Positions 46,464 to 55,749 of a DNA stretch of 64,000 nt are shown piece after piece. Numbering within the stretch: the stretch's first letter is position 1; each line of letters starts with the position of its first letter. Position numbers and translations under genes: made by a program. Location of the stretch: contig NZ_FNKP01000001.1 of the NCBI RefSeq assembly GCF_900099835.1, forward strand, positions 310,001-374,000, in the 5' to 3' direction. The DNA is from Paraburkholderia fungorum. GTDB taxonomy: Bacteria > Pseudomonadota > Gammaproteobacteria > Burkholderiales > Burkholderiaceae. A model generated the notes under the pieces. It had not been told where the DNA came from. It was given only the letters and a program-made list of their open reading frames with translations, and did no database searches.

Positions 46464-47536
46464 TGGCCAAGGGCGACGGGCTGGTTTAGTACGCAGCGAA
46501 AGCCAACGTCGGACTTCGCGCTATCCGGCGCAAGGCCGCTACGGTCTATGACGAGATGAATCCGGCTATCGGTTGCGTAACGGATGCTTCGAAGCACACC
46601 ATTAGCAGGGCCACGCGGATCATGCTGCGGGCTGTGGCTATAGTAGTTCTTGTCGAACCAGTCATATGTCCATTCCTTGCCGTAGCCGAACACGTCCGAG
46701 ATACCCTGCCGGTTGTCTCCGTACGTTCCTACCGGGCGGCTGAAAGCCGGCTCCGGGCTTGTTCCTTTGCCCTTCGCGGTGATGATGTCGTCCATTTGCG
46801 TTACGTCGTACTTCCCATCGCTAACAGATACCTCGGTACTCGGAATCACCCACTTTTCGCCACGTGATCGAGCGGCATATTCCCATTGCGCTTCGGTCGG
46901 CAAATCGAGCGGCAAACCGGCAATCTTGCCGGCCCATTGACAGAAATCCCGCGACTGCTGCCATGTGACAAACGCGGCGGGGAAGTCAGGAAATCTGAAT
47001 TGCAGGTCATAGGCCTCGTTGATACCGACGGGTGGCAGATGATTTGCACGTGTATAGAGATCGAAATCGGCAAACGTGACCCGGTGTTTCAGGATCGAAT
47101 AGCTATCCACGGTAACGTTATGTGCCGGTGCGGCGCCTTCATTCGCCGAGTAGGGCAGTTTTTCCTTCGATAACTCCGGACCGAAATCTCCCATCAGGAA
47201 TTCACCGCCATCGACGAAGACGAACTCCTTCCGGAGCCTGTTCTTGAGTGCTGTCAGTTCGTCGCCGCTGGGTGACGGCAGCGTTTTGAAATAGTTATCG
47301 AGAATACTAACGGTGTCATCGTACGGTTTCCCATGCCCCCAGTTCAGAACAAGACTGATGTGTTCCCAGACGCTCTTCGACGGCGACGGAGTAGTGATCT
47401 CGCGAATGAGACGTTCTTTGTCAGCAGGCGCATTCACGTCGACTTTGTCTGCGAAAGCGGCGTGCGAGATGAAGAGTGAGACAGTAGCCAACACCTTGAA
47501 CGACTTTCCCCAGGCACGATTAGACAAGTGACTCAT
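46460..47536 (-). CDS. Exported FGE/SUMF1-fold protein, probably non-catalytic
   Basis: A 358-residue protein with a Sec signal (SFKVLATVSLFISHAAFA) and a formylglycine-generating-enzyme fold: VFVDGGEFLMGDFG near 108, HNVTVDSYSILKHRVTFADF near 140, FPAAFVTWQQSRDFCQWAGK near 190, LPTEAQWEYAARS near 217 and the end DVGFRCV. The family's R-G-G-S-W box is replaced by VLRSIRYATDS, and the C-terminal Cys pair used by true FGE enzymes is absent, so binding rather than catalysis is likely. The gene lies directly after the large putative effector, where periplasmic FGE-fold proteins are plausible immunity factors. Confidence 0.78.
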   Translation of the reverse strand: MSHLSNRAWGKSFKVLATVSLFISHAAFADKVDVNAPADKERLIREITTPSPSKSVWEHISLVLNWGHGKPYDDTVSILDNYFKTLPSPSGDELTALKNRLRKEFVFVDGGEFLMGDFGPELSKEKLPYSANEGAAPAHNVTVDSYSILKHRVTFADFDLYTRANHLPPVGINEAYDLQFRFPDFPAAFVTWQQSRDFCQWAGKIAGLPLDLPTEAQWEYAARSRGEKWVIPSTEVSVSDGKYDVTQMDDIITAKGKGTSPEPAFSRPVGTYGDNRQGISDVFGYGKEWTYDWFDKNYYSHSPQHDPRGPANGVLRSIRYATDSRIHLVIDRSGLAPDSAKSDVGFRCVLNQPVALGQ

Positions 47537-47578
47537 GCGGCAAAACTCCTTTGCTCTTTGTTAGACGGATTTTGCCGT

Positions 47579-49666
47579 TCAAGCCATCTGGGTGTCGGAA
47601 CCGGCGGTTTGTGTCGGATTAAGCCAGGCGACATTTGTTCCTTCCTGCATTGCGTACGCCGGTGTGTCGTTAAACGCAAACCGGAAGCCAGGTGCCGGCG
47701 CGTCGCGCGGGCGATCCTCTAGCATAGCCAGTTGGTCCATTCCGATAATTTTCCCAATCTCGGCACGTGCATACGCAGGATCGCCCTGCTGGCTAAAATC
47801 CGGCGATGTTGACTGGTAGACGTTCTTTACCTCATTTTTTACCTGAGCAGCGGCAATAACCCGGCTAATTGCAGACGCCGCTTCCGTTCGAAGTTCGTCG
47901 AACTGATCACCAATTGACTTCAGCGCGTAGAGCAAGTAGCCCTTCACTTCCGCCAGGCTATTCAGCAACGAGTCGTGGGCGTTATGAATGGCCTCAATAA
48001 ACTGCTTGGGCTTGGTACGTACAAACTCCTGCAATGCCATGACTATCTCGCGCTCCTGCTGGCCGACATAGTTTCCGATTTCCCGGCCCGTTACCAGGGC
48101 GAGCGTGCACATTGCACAGAATGTCTTGAACGCGGTGTCCGCGAAGTATTTCAGATTTTTGTCGCCTGCAAACGCAATCTGGGTCTTGGCCCACCACGCG
48201 AATTCGGCCATATAGACAACGTCGACCACGGCTTCGACTTCGCCTTTCAAGCCAACACCCACGCATAATCCCGCCTTCATCAGGATTCTGAACTTGCCGT
48301 CGTAAGTGATGTGAAATGCTGCCTGTGCTCCGGCCCCAGCCTGACCGCTTACACCAGGCTTAACGGATGCGAACGCCGTCCATTTGACCTTCTCTTCCGG
48401 ACGTCGCCACTGGAAGGCGCCTTCGATCGACGCTTCAGCCTCGACACCGGCAAACGCCTTAAGGTCCGCGCCTATGTCTTCCTTAACCTCGACTTTGGTT
48501 ACGTCAACCTTGGTCGCCTGCATCTGCGCGAGGTTTCTCTTAACGCGCGTCCCCTTCACTTGCTGAGTCTTGCCGTCCCGGCCCAGCTTGAATTCGACGC
48601 CACCCTCCGCAAGGAGACTCGCTCCGCACGATGCCTCAGCTTTCATCGTCGTCGATATGCGAAAGAATCCCAAGTTGGTGTCCGGTGTGTGCGACCATGA
48701 ATAGCCGCCTGAGCTATCTTGAGTCGGCGCAGGAATCCACAGTTCGAGCCCGGCTTTCGATGGCAGGAAGAACATAGCTTTCAGATTGCCGTCCGCGAGG
48801 ACAGCGCCTACTTCGCCCTTACCTTTCGCCGAAACCGCTACTTCCCCGCGGAGGTGTAGAGCGTCGTCAAAAGATTTGACGGTGCTTTCGGCGCTGGCGG
48901 TGGCTCCTGCCCCGGCGAAAAGCCGCAGTAATTGCGCTCCACCAGAAAATTCACTCATCGCCGCTGGATCGTCCGGGGACTTGAAGTTGGCGTTCTTGTT
49001 GAAAGCTGCTGTTAATTGGGGAGCCCAGTCACAACCAAAGGGCGATGTTTTCCATTCATGGTATTTGGTTTTCTTGAACGCCTCGTTGAGCTTTTCTGAA
49101 ATCTTGTCGTGGTCGAGCTCATACTTGCCAGTCGTTGCGTTTTTGACGAGAAACGACTTGAGTTGAGGTTTATCAGAGTCGAGTTTGTATCGCCGGAAGT
49201 GGCTCGCGACCTTGGACGAGCGAACGTACGTAAAGCGCTGACCAACATAGCCATCCTTTCCGGACTTCATTTTTTTCAATGGAAGGAGTTCCCACACGCC
49301 GTCTTTGTTAAACGCCGGCGTTTCCTCCAATTCCTTGTGGACGGCTTCGGTCGCTGCCTCTTCCTTTTGAATGGCAGTCTTCAGGTTCGCCTCGAGCTGC
49401 GGCCGCAGAGACACATTGGATTGCTGATCAAGCCAGTTTGCATGCGCAATACCGAGTTGTTGGCGCGCTTCGATCAAACCCTCAGCAAGCTTGCTCATTA
49501 GAGCAATTTCCTCGGCCACCGGCCCGACAGACTCGACCGGGCATTCAAAAATTTCGGTGGTGTCGGGGTAGAAGAAGTAGAGGGGGGACTGCGTCGCCTT
49601 CGCATCCGCCGTGCTTCCTTCGTCACCGTTGGTACAGCTTAGCCCCGCGACTTTCTGGTCACTCAT
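47579..49666 (-). CDS. Large unrecognised VgrG-linked putative effector
   Basis: A 695-residue protein encoded 33 bases after vgrG. No catalytic motif is recognised. The N-terminal part (about 25-140) is helical and charged (LAEGLIEARQQLGIAHANWL, LKTAIQKEEAATEAVHKELE). A central region (about 250-500) is rich in Gly/Ala with alternating hydrophobic residues (LLRLFAGAGATASAEST, ASVKPGVSGQAGAGAQAAF, LKAGLCVGVGLKGEVEAVV-like strands), suggesting extended beta or membrane-interacting structure. A Cys pair lies at FKTFCAMCTLALVTG near 525; the end is helical. The vgrG-effector-immunity order of the operon supports an effector role; the mode of action is open. Confidence 0.7.
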   Translation of the reverse strand: MSDQKVAGLSCTNGDEGSTADAKATQSPLYFFYPDTTEIFECPVESVGPVAEEIALMSKLAEGLIEARQQLGIAHANWLDQQSNVSLRPQLEANLKTAIQKEEAATEAVHKELEETPAFNKDGVWELLPLKKMKSGKDGYVGQRFTYVRSSKVASHFRRYKLDSDKPQLKSFLVKNATTGKYELDHDKISEKLNEAFKKTKYHEWKTSPFGCDWAPQLTAAFNKNANFKSPDDPAAMSEFSGGAQLLRLFAGAGATASAESTVKSFDDALHLRGEVAVSAKGKGEVGAVLADGNLKAMFFLPSKAGLELWIPAPTQDSSGGYSWSHTPDTNLGFFRISTTMKAEASCGASLLAEGGVEFKLGRDGKTQQVKGTRVKRNLAQMQATKVDVTKVEVKEDIGADLKAFAGVEAEASIEGAFQWRRPEEKVKWTAFASVKPGVSGQAGAGAQAAFHITYDGKFRILMKAGLCVGVGLKGEVEAVVDVVYMAEFAWWAKTQIAFAGDKNLKYFADTAFKTFCAMCTLALVTGREIGNYVGQQEREIVMALQEFVRTKPKQFIEAIHNAHDSLLNSLAEVKGYLLYALKSIGDQFDELRTEAASAISRVIAAAQVKNEVKNVYQSTSPDFSQQGDPAYARAEIGKIIGMDQLAMLEDRPRDAPAPGFRFAFNDTPAYAMQEGTNVAWLNPTQTAGSDTQMA

Positions 49667-49699
49667 GATCTCAACTCACCCGTCGTGTTGTTGTCGGTT

Positions 49700-52396
49700 T
49701 TATGCCTGATCATCTTCATGGAACATTTTCAGATTCTGTTCCCTAGTGCCTGTGAAGACCCGCACCGTCTTACCTTCGGCGTCGGTAATGCCACGTGCCA
49801 GAATCTGACCGTCGCTACCCTCAATACGATACGGCGCGAGTGGCATTACATTGCCAGTCGTCTCGTCCTTGAGGACGAACTGTTGATCGTTGACGACAGA
49901 CTTTGGCAGCGCGGGCGGCTGTCCGTCGTATCGTGTCGGTCCCGTGAACGAATGTTCCGAACCTTTGATGTCTATCTGGCCAGGTGCATGTACCTGAATG
50001 TTCCCGCCACTGATCCTGATATATGCGCCACCTGATGTGAGCAGGATTTCCTTTTCCGCACTGAGCTGGATCGCATCGGTTGATGATGAAATCTTGATGC
50101 CCTTGCTCGCCAGCAAATCGATACCATCGGTCTGAGCCTGAATTTCGAGCTTGCCCCGCGCCGCGATCAACTTCATACCGAGCTTGTACGCAAACAGACT
50201 AATCCTGTCGACGGCATTGGCGACGAGGCTTTTTCCGGTGGCGATATTCATATCGCTATTGGCCGACATTGTGGTGTTCTCACCGGCGTGAATGTGAACG
50301 CTCGTGGGCGTGGTAATCCCCACCCCTTTGGGCGAAGCAAGCAGCAGCACGGGATCACTAAAGCCGTTCGCCGTACCTGAGCCGCCTGAGGCATCCTGCC
50401 CCGGACTTGCAGTCCCCGCCGTCGCCCCGCCGTACCCGGATTGCGTGGCACTGGTGAAAGTCTTCAGCGAATCGATCGCTTGCATGTCGGCCGCGCCATG
50501 CTGTTTCGCCGTATCCGATGTGGCGCTCAATAGCTGCTGGCCAGCGGATAGCTGACTGCGTGCTTCGCTGGCGTCGAGCTGATCACCATTGGCGGCGGCC
50601 CGGCCAAAGGTGCTGATGTAGAGGCCCTTCTGCGAACGGATTGCCCCGTAGGCATCGGTGGCAAGTTCGAAGCCGGTCCCGCGGAACTGGCCGCGTTGGT
50701 TATCGCTCTGGGAGACGAGATAGCCTAGATTAAGCTGTGCCGCGGTCTGGGTGCTGTACAGCTGGACACGATTCTGAGCGGTCGTGTCGTCGAGAACGAG
50801 CTGGTTATAGCCGGACCCTTTGTGTTCTTTGGACTTATAGCCAGAGAGTTGGCCTTGGGTATGCCACTGCGGAGTACTCGCGCTGTTGTACACCCGCCCG
50901 GTGATCAGAGGGCGATCCGGGTCGCCATCCACATAGGTTATGACCACTTCCTGGCCGATACGTGGCGTAAACACACCGCCCCAGTTGTTGCCGGCATTCG
51001 GATAGGAAACGCGAACCCAACAGGAAGCTTTTTCATCACCACTGTTCAGCCGATCCCAATGCATGCGTACTTTCACGCGGTTTAGCTGATCAGTGAATAC
51101 TTCCTCACCGGACGGCCCGACAACTGTGGCCGTTTGCGTCGGCATCACAGGCTTGCGATGATCGAATGGACTACGGAACGGCACGGTTCGACGTTGCGTT
51201 TCGACGGTCGCCATGAAAAAACCCGTGCTGCCGTCGCTCGGCTGGGTTGCGGCTGCAGGCTGGGCTGCCCCGAAGCTCGCACGCATCGCGTCCACCTTCG
51301 CTTGTAAGCTATGGGGAAACTCGACGCGGCTGCGCGATACCGGCAAATTATTCTCGATTACCCATTCGATCGACAGCACGGCAAATTGCCGCTCCTGTAC
51401 ATTGCCGCTGTCATGACCGGGATGGTCTGTTAGTTCAAACCATTGTCCCGCATCAAGCTGACGCAGCGCGCCTGTGCCGTGAAAACGCTTGGCGCGCGAC
51501 TCCCATTCCTCCATCCGGATTTTGGATAATGCGTCGCCCCGGTCTTGCGTAAGATACGTATACGCGCCGGAATACTCGTAAATTTCAGCCTGTGACGGTA
51601 GTGATCCCTGATTCCCGATAGTAGGAATATTGGTGCCCTTTGCATAAAGCGGCGATTTATAGTCGAACGTGCTGGTTACGATCGAGGTGCTCTGCAAGGT
51701 TCTGGTCCCCGACCATTGGACCAGCGCATCGGCTTCGCTATTCGTGCCTGCGCGATAGAACTCGACCGTTTGTGGAGATGCTGGTTTGAAAGAGTCGAGA
51801 TTATCGGTAACGACGAGTTTGTGCGATTGGCCGTCGTTAGACTGTTCAAAATAGCCGTACCAGCCCTCCGCCTCCATCAGCCGATTAACGAAATTCCAGT
51901 CATCTTCATATTGAACACAGAATGATCGCGGCTGCACCGGCTTGCTGAGTGCAAAACGAAAGGCACCTTGCGCTTGTGGATGCTGATTGAATACCTCAGT
52001 GATGATTTCGTCGACCGTAACATCCTGCCATATGCGCGCATCACGGCGGAACCGAAGAAAATGCAGCCAGCAGGCAAAACTGATCTGATAACTGGTGAGG
52101 CCTCCATCTGAACCTAATCGCCGAGCAGTATGAACAAATCCATGCATTGGACGATAAGATTTGTCTGTTTGCTGTAACCAAAGCGTAACGGGTTGCGCAA
52201 TCAGTTGTTTTAATTCAATGTTTTCGTCTGCGGATGCTACGTCGATAGTAAACGAGTAATCGCGGCCCACCCGGCTGCTCCCAACTACCCGTTGCACCAG
52301 CACAGTATTGGAGCCGAGCGGCGTATCCAGTTTTACCAGACGCTCATTCTGGAAAATGCCCGAATGAATCTGATCGATTAAGTCAGCTGCCCCCAT
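49700..52396 (-). CDS. vgrG: Type VI secretion spike protein VgrG (island B)
   Basis: An 898-residue VgrG. The gp27-like base occupies about 1-390 (NERLVKLDTPLGSNTVLVQR; QYEDDWNFVNRLMEAEGWYG), the OB-fold about 420-570 (FTDQLNRVKVRMHWDRLNSG; GQEVVITYVDGDPDRPLITG), then a linker and a DUF2345-type beta-helix (GVGITTPTSVHIHAGENTTM near 690). The end (LKDETTGNVMPLAPYRIEGS, GITDAEGKTVRVFTGT) is a transthyretin-like extension of the type that carries effector cargo in some VgrGs. It is a diverged relative of the island A VgrG and heads a minus-strand operon. Confidence 0.97.
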   Translation of the reverse strand: MGAADLIDQIHSGIFQNERLVKLDTPLGSNTVLVQRVVGSSRVGRDYSFTIDVASADENIELKQLIAQPVTLWLQQTDKSYRPMHGFVHTARRLGSDGGLTSYQISFACWLHFLRFRRDARIWQDVTVDEIITEVFNQHPQAQGAFRFALSKPVQPRSFCVQYEDDWNFVNRLMEAEGWYGYFEQSNDGQSHKLVVTDNLDSFKPASPQTVEFYRAGTNSEADALVQWSGTRTLQSTSIVTSTFDYKSPLYAKGTNIPTIGNQGSLPSQAEIYEYSGAYTYLTQDRGDALSKIRMEEWESRAKRFHGTGALRQLDAGQWFELTDHPGHDSGNVQERQFAVLSIEWVIENNLPVSRSRVEFPHSLQAKVDAMRASFGAAQPAAATQPSDGSTGFFMATVETQRRTVPFRSPFDHRKPVMPTQTATVVGPSGEEVFTDQLNRVKVRMHWDRLNSGDEKASCWVRVSYPNAGNNWGGVFTPRIGQEVVITYVDGDPDRPLITGRVYNSASTPQWHTQGQLSGYKSKEHKGSGYNQLVLDDTTAQNRVQLYSTQTAAQLNLGYLVSQSDNQRGQFRGTGFELATDAYGAIRSQKGLYISTFGRAAANGDQLDASEARSQLSAGQQLLSATSDTAKQHGAADMQAIDSLKTFTSATQSGYGGATAGTASPGQDASGGSGTANGFSDPVLLLASPKGVGITTPTSVHIHAGENTTMSANSDMNIATGKSLVANAVDRISLFAYKLGMKLIAARGKLEIQAQTDGIDLLASKGIKISSSTDAIQLSAEKEILLTSGGAYIRISGGNIQVHAPGQIDIKGSEHSFTGPTRYDGQPPALPKSVVNDQQFVLKDETTGNVMPLAPYRIEGSDGQILARGITDAEGKTVRVFTGTREQNLKMFHEDDQA

Positions 52397-53169
52397 TTTT
52401 CTTGCGCTCCGTCGCTGTCGTTCTTTGTTTGTCGCCGACCGATTTTAAGTCTGATGATAAAAATGGTAAACAGTGTGCCTGGATATTTGCTTTTTTTAAT
52501 TTGACGAACAAATTTTCGGAAATAAATTCTCAAATCAAAGTTTGAATTAAATCAGATTGCGAAATTTTTTCCGTAGTGAGCTATTTGATTGGTATTTTTA
52601 ATGCAAAACGAATAACTCTCGTTGAGCGTAACTCGGACCTTGCTCAAAAAAAATAGACACGCGCATCAAACTAGCGTTTGTTACGCCACGAATGCTTCGG
52701 CAAAGTCATCTCATTTGGTTGGCAAATTAGCGAGGGCGCTTTTTTTCCTGGTCCAATTGGCCGGATTCAGACCCAAGCGACGCCGCACTCTTCCACAGCC
52801 CCGAAGGTTATCCACACCCCCCTCTGGATAACTTTTGTACAAGCCCCCTGGCAGCTTGTGGGCGAAACTTTGATAACAACGCCGGTTAACCAGGTCATCA
52901 AAAAGTTGTCCCTGGCTCCGTGTTCCTATCCGCGTTAACTCCGCAGGCTTATGGTTTACGCAGCCCCTTGATACGTAAACGAAGTTCCAAGTTATCCACA
53001 GCCAGAGGCGAGGCTTGTTAACTATTACTACGTATACGTATACAAAGAATATAAAAACCAGAGAAGCAGGCAGAGCACCTGCATCACAAGCGCGCATCAA
53101 GCATGCAGACCGGCAACGTAAACGTCATCCGTAAACATCGGACCACGTATACCCAGCCCATCAAACCCG
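52397..53169. other. Non-coding region: AT-rich vgrG leader and DnaA-box cluster
   Basis: No gene is convincing in these 773 bases. The part next to vgrG (about 52440-52620) is strongly AT-rich and should hold the vgrG promoter. From about 52800 the character changes: DnaA boxes, GTTAAC (52885, 52934 and 53018 areas), GTAAAC repeats and a 12-bp palindrome TACGTATACGTA (53029-53040). It separates the type VI island from the ethanolamine region. Confidence 0.55.
52808..53000. other. DnaA-box cluster
   Basis: TTATCCACA occurs exactly at 52808-52816 and 52992-53000 in the same direction. A one-mismatch box, TCTGGATAA (52823-52831), lies in the opposite direction seven bases after the first. An origin, a DnaA-titration site or DnaA-controlled transcription are all possible; nothing visible decides between them. 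Confidence 0.55.
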
Positions 53170-54036
53170 TCACTTCAACGGTAAACATATCTCCGTCACC
53201 AGATCCGCCGGCGCCGTGTCCTTCGGACTATTCAAATACTCTTCAAACACCGGCGCATCCGCCGCTTCACGACCGGACTGCACAAGCCACGTTCCATACA
53301 ACCACTCATACGCTGCCCGCATATCGCTATAAGGACCTTTGTGCCGCAACACCGCATATTCCCCGCCTCGCACGGAAGTCGCCAAAACCGGCGCTTTCGC
53401 CGTCACCGCCGCCAACACCCGCTGCGGCAACAAAACCCCTGCCTTCGACCGCAACGCATTTTCATCAACCACACCGGGATCATCTAGATAAATCCCGATC
53501 ATCCGCATTTCCGCCTCCAGCAGATTATGTCGGGCCAGCCAGCCGAACAAAGCATCAAACGCCTTGCCGATCTGCATATACGGTCCAATGTGATCCACCG
53601 TTAAAAGCGTAAACGGCTCGACAGAACGGATATCCACTTCGCGCATCGTCATTTGATCGTCTCCTGAGAGTGCCGGACGGAACCGGCTATGCGTACCTCG
53701 CTTGCGATACTGCGCCGGCGGCACGCCGAACACCGCACGAAAAGTACGGGAAAAAGACTGCAGACTGCTGTAACCGGAGCGCTCGGCAATCTCGGCAATC
53801 GACATCGAACCGTTCGCCAGATGTCCCGCCGCGTGATGCAACCTCAGCCGGCGCACAGTCGTGGCGACCGTCTCGCCATACATCGCCTGATAAATCCGAT
53901 GCCAGTGATACGGCGACAAACACGCGATTTCCGCCAGATGATCGATGTCGAGCGGCTCATCGAGATGATCGTAAATATGGTCGAGCACACGTGCCAACCG
54001 CGTTTCATAGCGGGCCCGGCTACTGGAATCATCCAT
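53170..54036 (-). CDS. AraC-family regulator with GyrI-like effector-binding domain
   Basis: A 288-residue Rob/SoxS-like regulator. The N-terminal 100 residues carry two helix-turn-helix units (LDIDHLAEIACLSPYHWHRI and MSIAEIAERSGYSSLQSFSR, then FRAVFGVPPAQYRK). Residues about 130-285 form a GyrI-like ligand-binding domain (MREVDIRSVEPFTLLTVDHI, YAVLRHKGPYSDMRAAYEWL, EICLPLK at the end). ATG 54036 gives the standard short N terminus. It is divergent from the ethanolamine permease but belongs to a drug- or stress-responsive class, so control of the permease is not assured. Confidence 0.9.
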   Translation of the reverse strand: MDDSSSRARYETRLARVLDHIYDHLDEPLDIDHLAEIACLSPYHWHRIYQAMYGETVATTVRRLRLHHAAGHLANGSMSIAEIAERSGYSSLQSFSRTFRAVFGVPPAQYRKRGTHSRFRPALSGDDQMTMREVDIRSVEPFTLLTVDHIGPYMQIGKAFDALFGWLARHNLLEAEMRMIGIYLDDPGVVDENALRSKAGVLLPQRVLAAVTAKAPVLATSVRGGEYAVLRHKGPYSDMRAAYEWLYGTWLVQSGREAADAPVFEEYLNSPKDTAPADLVTEICLPLK

Positions 54037-54297
54037 GACAGAGCGGAGAGGAATAACGAAAACCAAAAGTACCACGTCCCCGTTTACCAAATCCTGCGGA
54101 GTTAACCCGCTACCGAATCCGCGTAAACGCGATAACAGTGACCCGGTAAACAAACGCCATCCACCGCAAAACTTTGCCGAATTTCGATAACACCCTCGAA
54201 TAATGGCTCCCTACCATCGGCTGAAGCCTGTCTGTCAGCCCACGCGTAAACGTCGCGAACCGACGCTACGCACCAACGCCAACCTCGGGAGCCTCCG
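54037..54297. promoter_or_regulatory. Divergent promoter region of the AraC/GyrI and ethanolamine permease genes
   Basis: This 261-base gap contains GTAAAC at 54123-54128, 54146-54151 and 54246-54251, its complement GTTTAC at 54082-54087, GTTAAC near 54103 and GATAACA near 54131 and 54186. The first three share a CG- or GG-flank. GGAG lies six bases before the permease ATG. No consensus -35/-10 pair is obvious. Confidence 0.45.
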
Positions 54298-55701
54298 ATG
54301 AAACCAGAGTCCAGCAGTCAGCCCATCGGCAAAATCGTGCATCACGAGCTCAAGCAGACGCTTGGCACATGGCAGTTATGGGGTATTGCAGTCGGCCTCG
54401 TCATCTCGGGCGAATACTTCGGCTGGAGCTATGGCTGGGCGAGTGCGGGCACCCTCGGCTTCGTTATCACGGCGATCTTCATTGCCGCGATGTACACGAC
54501 CTTCATCTTCAGTTTTACCGAACTCACCACGTCGATCCCACACGCAGGCGGCCCGTTCGCGTACGCGCGCCAGGCGTTCGGCCCGACCGGCGGCTATCTC
54601 GCGGGCGCCGCGACGCTCGTCGAATTCGTGTTCGCGCCACCGGCGATCGCGCTCGCCATCGGCGCCTATCTGCACGTGCAATTCCCCGGCCTCGAACCGA
54701 AGCACGCGGCAATGGGCGCGTATCTCGTCTTCATGGCGTTGAACATCGTCGGCGTGCAGATTGCCGCGGCGTTCGAGTTGTGCGTGACGTTGCTCGCGAT
54801 TTTCGAACTACTGGTTTTTATGGGCGTCGTGTCGCCTGGTTTCCGCTGGTCGAACTTCACAACCGGTGGCTGGTCGGGCGCGAATACCTTCAGCATGGGT
54901 TCGTTCCACGGCATGTTCGCGGCGATTCCGTTCGCCATCTGGTTTTTCCTCGCGATCGAAGGTGTCGCGATGGCCGCCGAAGAAGCCAAAAATCCGAAGC
55001 GCTCGATTCCGATCGCCTATGTCACCGGCATTCTGACGCTGGTCGTGCTCGCCATTGGCGTGATGGTGTTTGCCGGCGCGGCTGGCGACTGGACCAAGCT
55101 CTCGAACATCAACGACCCGCTGCCGCAAGCAATGAAATTCATCGTCGGCGAACATAGCGGGTGGATGCATATGCTCGTGTGGCTCGGCCTGTTTGGTCTC
55201 GTCGCGTCGTTTCACGGCATCATCCTCGGCTATTCGCGACAGATCTTCGCGCTGGCTCGTGCGGGTTATCTGCCGGAGTGGCTTTCGAAGGTGCATCCGC
55301 GTTTCAAGACGCCGCATCGCGCGATTCTCGCGGGCGGCGTGGTCGGCATTGCCGCGATTTATAGCGATGAGTTGATCCAGTTCGGCGGCCAGACGCTGAC
55401 GGCGAACATCGTGACGATGTCGGTTTTTGGCGCTATCGTGATGTATATCATCAGCATGTTGTCGCTGTTCAAGCTGCGCCGTACTGCGCCGAACATGGAG
55501 CGTCCGTTCCGCGCGCCGCTGTTTCCGTTGTTTCCGGCGTTCGCGCTGGTGGCCGCGGTGATCTGTCTGGCGACGATGGTCTACTTCAATTTTCTGGTGG
55601 CGATCGTGTTTGCAATCTTTCTCGCGCTGGGCTACGTCTACTTCCTCGCGACGCGCCATCAACGCGATGCGGCGCCGTCGGATGCATTGCTGGAAGAGTG
55701 A
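54298..55701 (+). CDS. eat: Ethanolamine permease
   Basis: An APC-superfamily inner-membrane transporter of 467 residues with about 12 membrane segments. The opening TLGTWQLWGIAVGLVISGEY with FGWSYGWASAGTLGFV, and the helix PHAGGPFAYARQAFGPTGGY, are characteristic of the EAT family. IPFAIWFFLAIEGVAMAAEE and GYSRQIFALARAGYLPEWLS are conserved APC segments. It starts the eut operon here and lies 48 bases before eutB, so ethanolamine uptake and breakdown should be co-transcribed. Confidence 0.95.
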   Translation: MKPESSSQPIGKIVHHELKQTLGTWQLWGIAVGLVISGEYFGWSYGWASAGTLGFVITAIFIAAMYTTFIFSFTELTTSIPHAGGPFAYARQAFGPTGGYLAGAATLVEFVFAPPAIALAIGAYLHVQFPGLEPKHAAMGAYLVFMALNIVGVQIAAAFELCVTLLAIFELLVFMGVVSPGFRWSNFTTGGWSGANTFSMGSFHGMFAAIPFAIWFFLAIEGVAMAAEEAKNPKRSIPIAYVTGILTLVVLAIGVMVFAGAAGDWTKLSNINDPLPQAMKFIVGEHSGWMHMLVWLGLFGLVASFHGIILGYSRQIFALARAGYLPEWLSKVHPRFKTPHRAILAGGVVGIAAIYSDELIQFGGQTLTANIVTMSVFGAIVMYIISMLSLFKLRRTAPNMERPFRAPLFPLFPAFALVAAVICLATMVYFNFLVAIVFAIFLALGYVYFLATRHQRDAAPSDALLEE

Positions 55702-55749
55702 CATAGCGGATCGAGCCGCTGCGCGAGCAGCGGCGATGGAGTCGTAATC

